Below the pieces are notes generated by a model. It had not been told where the DNA came from and did not search any database. It saw only the letters and a list, made by a program, of their open reading frames with translations. This document shows positions 28,601-40,600 of a stretch of DNA of 64,000 nucleotides, piece by piece. The stretch's first letter is position 1; the number at the start of each line of letters is the position of its first letter. Location: contig JABAKD010000009.1 of NCBI GenBank assembly GCA_012845835.1, positions 9,672,785-9,736,784 on the forward strand, in the 5' to 3' direction. Source of the DNA: Undaria pinnatifida. Taxonomy: Eukaryota > Sar > Phaeophyceae > Laminariales > Alariaceae. The position numbers and the translations under genes are program-made.

Positions 28601-31600
28601 GTCGACGACCCGTGAGATATCGAACACCTCCTGACCCGACCCGACTCGGCCCGGGGGATTTTGAGATCATCCTGACGCGATCCGCGGGTCGGGTCATGGC
28701 CCATGATATTCCCTGATATTTTTTGTACAGAGCACTTTCTGGGTGAGGCTTATTTTATATTACATGTATAGAGCTCCCCAAGTGAGTAAGGAGCCTTTTT
28801 ATGTACGTGCGCCCGCACCGCAGCATGCCTCGTCCGCAGTGCAAAGAGGCGTGCAAGAATCTTGCAAGGAGTCGTACAAGCCAGCCGGCCGCAGCATGAT
28901 CCTACTTGTCGTAGTGCTTGCGCGCTCACGCTGCTCGTAGAGGGTTGCGAGAAAACGAAACGTACCGTTTTATTTTTCAGCGGTTGTCACGGGTCTGGTC
29001 GGATCGGGTGGGGTCGGGTCAGGTCGGGTCGTGAAATATGGAAACCCCTGACCCGACCCGTGAGATTTTGAACACCGCCTGACCCGACCGGACTCGACCC
29101 ACGAGACTTTGAAAGCCTCCTGACCCGAGGCGCTGATTGGGTCATGGCACGTGAGGAGCCATGATTTGTTTTTATGGTACAAGGGTCTTTTTCCCCAAAG
29201 GGTTAATACTTGTAATTTGTATGTACGGATACAGATCACATTTTTGCAGCGAAATCTGTCAATATTTTTGGCGGGGGGGTGCGCTTGCGTTTGTTGGTAA
29301 TCGCGAAAAAAGCTTCGCTTCGTCGTTGTCGCTACCTCTTGGTCCCACAAGGCTTTTTAACAGTTGCAATTAGTAGGGGGGGATACGCTACATTTAGTAA
29401 GAACGACTTTTGTTAACCCGAATCTGGTAGTTTTTTTTTTTTGTCTCTGCTTTCTTTGACAGCAAAGTATTGAATAATACACACGTCATTGTATATTTTC
29501 TGACAAGTTCCCTTGTGTGTTTTTGCGCTGATGTATTGTGCGGGAAAAGTTTTTATACCTCGTAGGGATTAGAAGTTAGAACCGCCCACTCCGCCCCAAT
29601 GGTGGGGCGGCCATAATTTGGGTTTGACGTATCGTCTCAGCAAAATATGAAACGTTTGGGGTGGAGGTAGGACACACCGTAGGTCATCATCCAGGAATAT
29701 AATAGTGAAGAAGTTGACGATAGCGCTACAAGCTAACGGTACCTGTTAATAATGTACAGCAGTCGCAGTTTGTGAAATTTAGTTCGAAAGCATAACGGAA
29801 GCCTCCCAGATACTGCCAGCGCTATCTCCACGTTGTCCCCCCCCCTGAAAGTACCAACCTTTAGTGCCCAGTGCTGGGAGCACCTGTGCACTACTTATTA
29901 CCTGGTGCCAAGTAATATTCGTAGTGTTGTCTGCTGTCTACACCCTGGCACCCCGTGGGTATTCGAGCTGTATCAATGGTTGAACCGCCGTTGCGTACAC
30001 GGTGGGAAACACTGCCTGGCCTGAGCAAGTAGAGCAGTTGACTAGTCGTACAGCTGTACTCGTACAACAGTAGTGCGCGTACAGCAGTTCTGGTACAGCA
30101 GTAGTGCTCGTACAGCAGTAGTGCTGTGTACTGCTGTCGCCGTTGACTGGTATAGGGCGTGTACTCGTACAGGCAGAACGCAAGCCACAGATAACGCCAT
30201 CATTGCCGAGCCCTTCCGTGATATTTGTATGGTGTACCTGGTACGTCGTCGTGAAGGAGCAAGGCAAGGGCTGCTGTGGCAGTACTCTTCCTGTGTATTT
30301 CAGCATCGGCAGCAGCATGCATTTCCCCGTGGCACATCCGCAGGCACCGCCGCGTAGTACTGCTGTATCACACCGGTATGTGTGAAGATGTCCATTTCAC
30401 ATGTAAGATGCATTCACAACCTGGTAGTTTTTTTTTCTGATATACCCTCGTGTGTATGTTTTGTTTTTTTCGCTGCTGCTTCTTTGTTGTTGTCGTGATT
30501 GCAGAGCAAGCTTCCGTTAGGGCTGGTGATTCAGGCTATGGCTCTGGACATCGACCAAAAGGATGGGGGGCTCAGCGTCGTCAACTTCGGAGCTCAGGTA
30601 AGCTGCTTGTTGACGATGCAAGGGAGATACAAAGGGGTGGAGGGAGGGACTGAGATGGGGAACGGGGGAGGAAAGGAGGGAGAAAGAGGGGGGGGGAGAG
30701 GGAAGGAGTGGGGGGGAAGGGAGGGATGGGGAGGGAAGGGGGGGGGGGGGGGGGCGGGGGAGGGAGGGAAGGATCAAGAGAGAGGCACAGGAGAAACATG
30801 GCGGGACACAGTTTGCTCTGTCGCTTGTTTGCTTCTCTGTGTGCTGTGCTTGCTTGTTGTATGTTATACTTGCTTGTTGCATGCGTCGCTTGCTTGCATA
30901 CCGTACTACATTTCTTGCGTGCTGTGCTTGCTTATCCGCTTACCCGCGGGTTTGCTTGGCTCTCATGCTCTGCTTGCATACTCGCTTGCTTGCGTACTTT
31001 CTTCTTGCTTGCTGGTATGCTGTGTTTGCTTGCTCACTCGCCCACTAGCTCGCTCGCTTGTTAGCTGTTCTTGCTACCGTTGTTTTGCTTACTAAAGTAC
31101 TTCGAAGTAGGCTTTTTTTTGCGTGTGATGCTTACGATGACGCTTCCCATGCTTAATTTTATGCTTAAAATTGTGATGCTACGCTTCCCGAATCCCTCCT
31201 GCGTACCTGGTATTATAGACATACTTGGCTCTGCCGGTTTTTTTTTCTTTTCTTTTCTTTTGCGGGCGGACAGGGCATCGTGCGATGCAAGCAGTGCCGC
31301 ACGTACATCAACCCTTACGTGGGGTGGATGAGCAACGGGCGGCAGTGGCGGTGCAACGTTTGCGGTATGGTGAACGACGTGCCCTCGTCATACCAGTGCC
31401 ACCTGGGTCAGGATGGACAGAGGACGGATAAGGCAAAGCGCCCCGAGCTGAGCCAGGCCAGCGTGGAGATGGTGAGGGGGAGAGAAGGAAAGGAGGGGGG
31501 GGGGGGGGTGCGTGGTGTGTACGAGGCTGCAGAGAGAGGAAGAATGGGGGCGGGGGGCGGGGTAGGGTGGCGAGGAATAGCGGCATGATGTGTACGTGGG

Positions 31601-34600
31601 GCTGCAGATACGGGGGGAATTGCGGGGGGGGGGGGGGGGGAGGGAGTGTGGGGAGGAAGAGAGCCTTGATAGGTACGAGGGACTGCTGTGCGTGTCGGGG
31701 TAGGACGGGGAAAGAGGAGTGGGTGGGGGCTTGGTTGGTGGCGACAATCACGTTGAGCCGGATTCGCACGCCTGAGAACTAGTGGGGGGCGGGGGGAGAG
31801 ATGGGACAAATAAAGGAGGCGTTAATCTACACGTATATAAACCACGAAATATATCGTACGTGTTGTCTTTTTCGGGTATACAAGTAACACCATATGGTAT
31901 GGAGTACAAGGTCCCCCTTTGGGACGTGATTGACTTGAATCCCGGGGACGTCGCAAGTTGAAAGGCGGAAAAGCTCCCGAGATTACAGAAACAAACACAT
32001 TTTCATGAAATTATTCTAAATGCGTCATCTGTGAGTTCGATAAACTCTTGATACAAACTAAAGACACATAATTAGCCACCGCCCAGACGTGTTTGTAGCT
32101 TAGGCTGTATACCGTGTTGTGTGTTAGGTATGCCGTGTCGAACGTCGCGTCTTGCCTTATTAGGGCATGCTGGATCATGCAGAGCCTATTACGCTATCGA
32201 GCTGCCCTCTTTTCTTGCACGTACGGGGCGCCGGGAGTGCAAGGGAGGTATGATAACAGCTTTCCCGCCCCCCCCACCCCAACCCACCTTTCCCCCCCAT
32301 CCCGTCCCCTCTGAAGGTGGCGCCCTCCGAGTACATGGTACGGCCGCCGCAGCCCCCCGTGTACATGTTCGTGATCGACGTGTCGGCGCCTGCAGTGTCT
32401 AGCGGCATGCTGCACGTCGTGGCTGAGACGATCAAGGAGTGCCTTGACAACCTTCCGGGGGAAGAGCGCACCATGGTGGGTGAAACCCCCGGCTTTGGTG
32501 GGGAGAGGGGGGCAGGGCAGTGTTGGTGTTGGGGGTTGTGGTGGTGTGTGGCGGGGCGGAGAGGCTGTGCGGGTGTTGTTGCTGTTCATGTTGGTGGTGG
32601 TGGTGGTGGTGGTGGTGGTGGTGGTGGTGGTGGTGGTGGTGGTGGTGGTGGTGGTGGTGGTGGTCGGTTGTCGCTGCTGCTCTTGGATCTATTGCTGTTG
32701 GTGCTTGTACGGGTCGTGGCGATGAACGGGGTTTACGAAGGGACAGCATGCAGCTCGAAAACCCCTCTTTTCGGTGCTGTGGGCTACCGGTCGGGGCCGG
32801 TGCGGGCCAAAAGGGCGATCTTGTAACAACTCTCTGCGACGAAGACTGACTCTGGCCCTCACTTTCGGACAGCGCTTCGAATTGCTAACTCCTCTCGGTT
32901 CCTGTGCAAAAAGCACAGCACCAGTCATAGCTCATATCGCCTTCTTGCCCCCCGCGACCCGTTTCCCCTCCGTGTACCCCCTCGCACGTTTTCACGCCTG
33001 TCTTTTTCTCGACTGATTTTTCGCGCCTGCTTTTTGTCCCCCGATTTTTCGCGCCTGGTGATTATCTCTCCTTGTTTATCGCGTCTTATCCTTTCTTTTT
33101 CTTTTTCGTTTTTCGAACCTTGTTTTTTTTCTGTTACGGATATTTCCTTTGCTGCCTAAAAGTGTAGGGTGTTTTTCTCTTCTGAATGACGGGACTCCTT
33201 TCCCCAAAAATTCGCTGCGATGTGTTTCCAGGTGGGCTTCTGCACGTTTGATAGCACGGTCCACCACTATAACCTCAAGTCGAGCCTGTCTCAGCCCCAG
33301 ATCCTGGTGGTGCCGGACCACAGCGATCCCTTCTTGCCGGCGCCGGACGACCTGCTGGTTAACCTCAGTGAGAGCCGCGCTGTTGTCTACACGCTGCTCG
33401 ACAGTCTCGCAAATGTGGGTGTGACTATTTGTGTTCGGTATCATGTAGGTTTTGGATATGCTGCACGTTGTAGATTTTGTGTGAAGTGCACGGAGTTTAT
33501 GGGTGTAATCGATTTTTAGGATATACCGTGTGGTATGTATGCATTGTAGAGTTATGGAACGTGCGCGGATGCCGATTTGGTGTTGTAGTTTTTTTGCCAA
33601 AATGGGAGTTTGACTTTGACCATCGCCAAATGAAAAGTGATCATTAACAACTGCCAGTTAACAGCAGTAGACAGTCATAATGGACAATTAGCAGGTTGAC
33701 TATTACCTATCGATTTGGATAACAAATCAATTGAATAATGGGCAACTTGGCGTTGAACATTTAGACGAACTCTTTGGCATGAGGTGTTTGACAATCGACA
33801 ACTAACGAAAGGTCTTTCGTTTTCCCCCCCACGCCCGCCCCCCCCCCCCTCTTCTTTTTTCTTTTGATGACAACGGCAAAAAAAAAAAAAATCCTGAAAA
33901 TCACACGACACTACCATTAAAAAAAAAACATAACCGCACAAAAAAACCACGCACAAAAACACACAACACACACAACACACACGAAAAACACACACGAAAA
34001 ACACACACAAAACACACAAAAAAAACAGATGCACGCCAATACACGAGACGCGGAGTGCTGCCTCGGGCCTGCCTTGATCGCCGCCGGAAAAGTGATGGGC
34101 CACATCGGCGGCAAGATGGTCGTCATGTGCGCCAGCCTGCCCTCCACGGGCGAGGCAAGGCTGAAGCACAGGGATAACCCGAGGGCGCTGGGGACCGACC
34201 GCGAACACCTTTTGCTCAAGGCTGAAGATCCTTGGTACCAGGTGAGGAGAGGGGTGGGAAGAGAGGGGGAGGCGGGGGGTGGGGGGGAGGAGGGCGTATG
34301 ATATGATGTATTTTTGTTTTTTTGGAGAGGAGGCACTTTGTGTTGACGCTTTCCACATCGCCACCGCTGTGCTTTATAGATGCGCTTATGCCATAAGCCA
34401 GTCGATTCTAGCTAGCATCCGGGAAAAGGTCGGGTGGGCTGGAGGGGAATCGATTGATATAGCCTAACCTCTTCCGTGAGGATCCTTGTGGTGAACCACC
34501 GCTGTCGATTGGGTCACGCTCTGGAAGTGTGTGTCGCTCCTCGTCGCGTTGCTCCTCCTTTCCTTGTCTACGAGGGCGTTTTCTTCCCTCTGTTTCTCCC

Positions 34601-37600
34601 CCCCCCCCGAATTCCTCCCCTCTCTCTCCCGTCCCTCATCTTCCCCCCCCACCGCACTCTGATGAGCGACGGGCAAGCAGGATTTAGTCCAAACCGTAGC
34701 TGTTAAACCATGTCCACACGTTAGGTAAGATAGCTCGAGGTAGGAAGGAGGCGGGCCTAACATGTTACTGTTTTTTGTTGTAGATGTACAAAAGGCTTTA
34801 CCTGTGACACAGTATGAAGAAACGGGTTGTGGCAAAAGTGTTGGGGAGTCGGGATCAGAGGCACGATGTGGAGAATGCTGGAACTTATCTGACGGAACGT
34901 GCGAGGAGCGCTTGCGGTTCTGGACGGGGAAAAATCGAAGTACGTTGATATTTGACAACGAGAGGCACAAGGGTGTGTACGTAATCACCCAACCTGTTCA
35001 AGCTATCTGTTAATGATACTTCGAAGTATGATATTAATTGTAGAAGAAGCAGGGAGTCACCGTGGGGAGAGACAGTGTCGGAATTGCTGTTTGCGGACGA
35101 TTTCCTGGGAGTATCTGAAACACCCGAAGGACTACAAACATGAATTGCAAAGGCCTTAGAATACCCTAGGAAATGGAGAGTGGCACGTAAAAAAACGCCT
35201 GCTAGTTGTATGCGACGAAGATATGGAGAAACCGGTAACGTTCAAAAGAAGTTGGGAGAGAAGATGAATTACGGATCGTAGACCCCCAGTATACATACCT
35301 GGGCGTAGAGATTTTCAAGAGACTGCTCTTGGAATGCACACATGTAGCAAAAGTGGTAGGAAAGTGTGAAGCACACGTACTTGTAGGCAAGATGGATGCG
35401 ATCTTAACGGACTCGCACCTTGACACTTGGGATTCCAATACATGTATTTAGATTAATGTGATTGTGCTACAGCTAGCATACGCAGAAGTGTGGGAAGGGA
35501 ACACGAAGTTTGTAAATCAGCTGGAAACAGTTCAGAGGGCCCGAATTAACGAGGAACTTGCCAAATCGAATTTCGATATATATTTTTTTAATTTCACGAA
35601 AAATACACGAAAAATACACGAAAAATTCAAGTTTGGTTCTTATCAAGGAACGGCGCAGTGCGTTCTAGGAAATAAAAAATAAAAAAAAACGCAAAAGGGT
35701 CAACGAACACCCGTGAGCAACGACCGAGGCGAGCGATGGCTCGCGTCCTCCCCGGGGCGCCGCGGCTAGCGGCAGATTGTTTTTGCCGGCAGCGGCTTGG
35801 AGGCTATGGCTCTAGGCGTCTGGATGGGCTGGCGCCACCCCGCCGCCCGACACGGGCAGCAGCGACGGGGACATAACGGTCGAACTTCTGAGCGAAGTCA
35901 TCATGTGGTAGTTGGTCGTGTAACTTTCGAGGTGCAGGGCGACGCAAAACTTGGTTTGCGGCGGTCTCGGTTGTTTTCGAAGCGTCGCAGGCGGTCTACG
36001 CTGTGCTAAGGACCTTCGGAGGCCGCGCTGCTCCGATGGTCCTACCTCTCGCAATGGTGGCTTCTCGCCTCTCAATCAGCCGACGACATGACACCAATTC
36101 GCGTGGCCGGCTTCGATTACACAGAACAAGCCATGTCTAGGTGGACAAACTCCCTAAATTGAATTTCGATTGTCGACTAAATTCGACCAAGAAAGTCTTT
36201 TTTTACTTCTTTGTTGAATTTGATTTTTCGTAAGAATTCTGAGAATGCCTGCTTGGTGATTCATTTCTTGACCAATCAGATGCAAATTTAATTCAGTTCT
36301 ATAAAAAAAATGGAAACTCCATTTGGCAAGTTCCTCGTTAATCTGGGCCCAGATGGCAGCAGCCCAAAAAGTGTACTATTAATAGAATGCTCAAATACAA
36401 CGAGTAGTACAGTGGTAGGAGCAGAACTGGGACTGTACCCACTTGAAAGAAGTGGAGACGTGAGAAAGTTTAATTGAAATGGTCGTATAAAGTGTGGATG
36501 CCAGGAAAGAGGTTGCCAGCAATAGCTGACACCTGGTAGGGATGTATGGGAGACAGTAACTAAAGGGTGAGCTGGAATAAGATGAGATGGCGTAGTCGAA
36601 AAAGTGTGGAACCCCTTTTTGTTCATGTTTTTTCCTTCTTGTTGTTCGTATTGTTGGTGGTCTTGTCCGTGTGTTTGGTGCTCTTGTTCTTGAAGAACTT
36701 TTCGTTTTTCATGGTCTTGTTCGTGTTGTTCTTGTTGTTCTAAGCTGTTAATGGTCTTTTTCTTGTCCTTATTTTCCTATTTTTCCCCAGGCCAAGGCCG
36801 TGGAGTTCAGCAAGCTGCAGATCTGCGTGGATCTGTTCCTTTTGAGCGCTCAATACATGGACGTGGCTACCCTCGTCAACCTCCCCAGGTTCACCGCCGG
36901 CCAGCTGTTCTACTACCCGGTGAGGGTTTCATAGCGCGGAATGAGGGGAGTGGTAGGGAGAGGTGGGGCGGGGGGGGGGGTAGGAAGAAACATGCTGCAG
37001 TAAGGGGTATGCCTAATTTTCCCGAGGACTGAGAAGCCGTATACCTCACCCATTAATTATCAATGCGAACAATGTAAGCTGGTATGCTTACCTCCCCCCC
37101 CCCTCCTGGAGGATACCAGAGTCGATAAGCTATGCATGAAATGAGTACACCCCCCCCCCCTCAAAGGGACTAAGATGAACAATATTTTTTAACGCAATGC
37201 TTCGAAGTACGTGGATTACAACATAATAAGCGCCCAAGTGCTTGAGGTGTCCGTGTTAGGAGTAGGAACGGTGCTCCGTCTCAGAAAGCATGCGTGATCG
37301 ATGGTCAGATGACTTGAAGGCGAGCAACAAATGAGCACGATCTCCCCTCCTACACCCCTTACTCCCCCTCCCGCTGTAGTCATACGACTACCGCCATGCA
37401 CGAACTGAGTACACCCCCTCTTCCCCCCTATTCCTCCACCCACCCCCATCTCAACAATCCTGTCTTGGGCTTACAGGCTTTCGACGCCCAGCGCGACGGT
37501 GTGAAGTTAAACACCGAGCTGACGCGCGTACTTACAAGGAGCACCGCTTTCGAGGCAGTGATGAGGGTACGGGCGACGAGGGGGCTGCGCATCGTGAACT

Positions 37601-40600
37601 TTTTCGGAAACTACTACATCCGCGGAACCGACTTGCTGGCGCTGCCCAACTGCACCCCGGACAGCGTGTTCGCGGTCGAGTTCGGCTACGACGAGCAGCT
37701 GCTCACTGCCTCGGTTATTTCCGTTCAGGTGAGGTCAAAGGGTCGAGACGGTGGTTCGGGGAAAGAAGGAGGGCAGAAAACGCGACCAACTTTCTTTTAC
37801 GCTCAACACTGCTGTCTCAACCACCCCCACCCTCAGCCCGGATGATTTCGTGGGGATATCAGAAATACCCGAAGGAACAACGTGAATTTTTGCACACGTC
37901 TTCTATGTGCCCTTGCGAAGACCTCACCCGATGTTTTTATTTATTTATTTTTTCTGCCTGATTTTTCGTCAGTTAAGATTTTTCGGAAAATGTGGACGCA
38001 CCTTAGACCATTTTTTTTTGGAAAAAAAGAATACCCCCCCCCCGCGGGTCAGACCTCGGAATGGGCATATAGAACACATGTGCCAAATTTCAGGGTCTAT
38101 CTCTCGAAAACGGCGTGGACATTTGGACTATCGTGCGTAAAAATGAGTACGATACGTTACGTCCTTCAGTTCAAGTGACGTGATTTTTATGTAGGATGCA
38201 CTTTTTCCGCTAGATCCTGCTCAGTGTTGAACACAGGCAAGTGATATGTTCGATTTTTTGCGCGAAAAATCCTACAGACATGCCGTGGAGTACGTCCAAC
38301 CGGATCGCGCAAAATGCTGTGCATTTTTTTTTTCGCCCCCGCTGGGAAAAAGCCTGAATATTTTTGAAACAAATGAAGGCCTGTCATTGGTCGATACGAG
38401 TTTTGCTCCTAGAGACAGCCCGAGGCCGGTGATATATGTCGCCCTCTTCCATTGGTCATGGGGGTCACTATGATACCAAATACTCACTCTTTGACTAGAT
38501 ATTTCGAGCGGCATTGGTGGGGGAGGGATTTTTTTAATGTAGCGCCAAGAAATAAGGTGAAAGAGGAGAAGCGCTTAGATATATACGGGGGGTTGAGGGA
38601 AGATATTGGAATGAAAACGTATCTGCACGACCCAATGGACTACGCGAAAAAGATGAAACTGCGATTTTGTGTAGGGGACCTGGGATTTTGTGTAGGGGAC
38701 CTGGATCTACCAGAAAGAAGAGATTTACCAGTAGTCGGGAGGAGGACGTGGCTACAAATATGTGCCCGTGTGGCACGACAATAGAGTAGGACTCACATTG
38801 TAGGAGAATGTGAAATGTACAAGGAGGAACAGGATGCGTTAGAGGAGATGAGGAAGTTGGACGTGTGTGACATGGAAGAGTTTGGCAGACTAGAGAGTAG
38901 CGAGAAAACGATGGCTATCCTAGGAGATAGATGGTGGCCGCAGACGGCGAAACAGGACGGGGATAGGATAAGCAAACAGTTTCTATGTAATATATGGAAG
39001 AAGCGTAATGAGCGCCCCAATGTTGGAGGTGTCTCTATTAGGAGTAGGAACGGTGCTCCGTCTCGAAAGGGATGCGTGGTCAATGGTCAAATGACTGGCA
39101 AGCAACAAATGAGTACACCCCCCACACACACCCACATACACACCCCCTCAGCACTACCCCTACTCTCACCCCCACCTCCACCCCTCCCACCAACACTCCC
39201 GTGTCTTTGTTAGTCTACGGGACGGTTTGTTTCCTACCCCACCTCCTATCGCGCTCGCGCGCTCTTATGCATGCGCCAGGCGGTGCTGCTGTACACGCCC
39301 CCCCCACCACGCCCCCCCCATCCCTAACCCTAGCCCTAGCCCATCCGAACTAAAACCTTAACTCGCGTATTTCGTTGTCTTCGGGGACTTCTCCTGTCCC
39401 GCCCTTTTTTTCCCGCACTCGCGCTTTTGCACCAGGCGGCGTTGCTGTACACGACCTCCTCCGGCGAGCGACGCATCCGTGTCCACAACCTGGCGGTGCC
39501 CGTGGAGACGGTAATCCAGAACGTGTTCGACAGCGTACAGATCGACGTCTTGTGCAACATCCTCGCTAAGCAGGCCCTAGAGGTACGGCACAGGTCCCTC
39601 TATAGTGCCGGTTGAGTAGTGCCGGCTGCCCGCTACAGTGCCTTTGAAATCGCTTGGCACAAGTGGGAACAGCCAGTAATGGCAGTGTGCGGAGTAGTGC
39701 CGACTTCCGCTATAGTGCCGATAGTTTCCGGCCGGCACATACCTGCACTACAGGATGACCGCTTCGGGACAACGTACGGTAGAGAAATCCAGAAGAGGGT
39801 CGGTCGGTCGTTCGGTCTGTCTGTGTGTCTGTGCCCTGCACTGCCCACGCTGCGCTTGGCTTAGCTTGGCTGTGCTATAGGCTAGGATGAGCTGGGGACA
39901 CATGCTACGGTGGAGAGGTACCTTTTTTTGTCTAAGCGCTCCTGACCTGATGAGTAAGTACTCTATAGACGCGTACTACAATAGAGGTATACTAGGAAAA
40001 CTCTTTTTGGCGTAAAAAATACCTTTTTTTGGCAAAACACAACTTTCTGAGTAACGGGGGCTCCTCAACCCCCAAAATCATCGAAATGTCATCCCTTGTT
40101 TTGCAGTGTATAGATATTTTGTACAGCATGCCTAGGGCAATGGTTTGGTCATCGGAATGCGCGGTCAGTGCTCGAAACATGTTTTTGTTTCTGGGTTGAG
40201 AAGGCAAATAGAGCTCCTCAAGTGGTTACCGTATATGGCAGTGTTAGTGTTAGTGTATAATCGTCCCAACCCTCCCCTGGGATGAAATGCTGAGCCGGTT
40301 TCCTCCGAAACCAGCGCAGCACGAATAACAGCGGTGGCGGCTTTTGGGAGGATGTCGTCCAGATCTTTCCATAGACGTGTCGTTCGGCGTTTAGACTATC
40401 GGTCGTCGAGAAATCGGCATACGAAACTCGTACGAGGGGGTTTGCTATACACCGTCACATACGGTGGAGCCTCACAAAAACCGATGGTTGGTGCACATAT
40501 ACCGTAGCGTCTACACCCTTACCCCAAAACTGATTTGAACAAGAGTGAATGCTTAATCCGATGAACAATCTCATCATGTATGAGCAATCTCATGTCCTTC

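Larger units (their letters stand above)
26323..30504 (+). other. SEC24 intron 4, with a GC-rich island at 27015-27330
   Basis: This 4.2-kb intron holds the repeats listed separately. 27015-27330 is coding-like in composition and is bordered on both sides by AT-rich TTTTGGCAAG / CAAAAACTTGC repeats (26860-26990 and 27405-27535). I find no clean long frame or recognisable product in the island. Confidence 0.5.

Noticed and set aside
32432-32749. His- and Gly-rich frames near SEC24 exon 7
   Set aside because: Read-through of the donor into the GGT microsatellite of intron 7.
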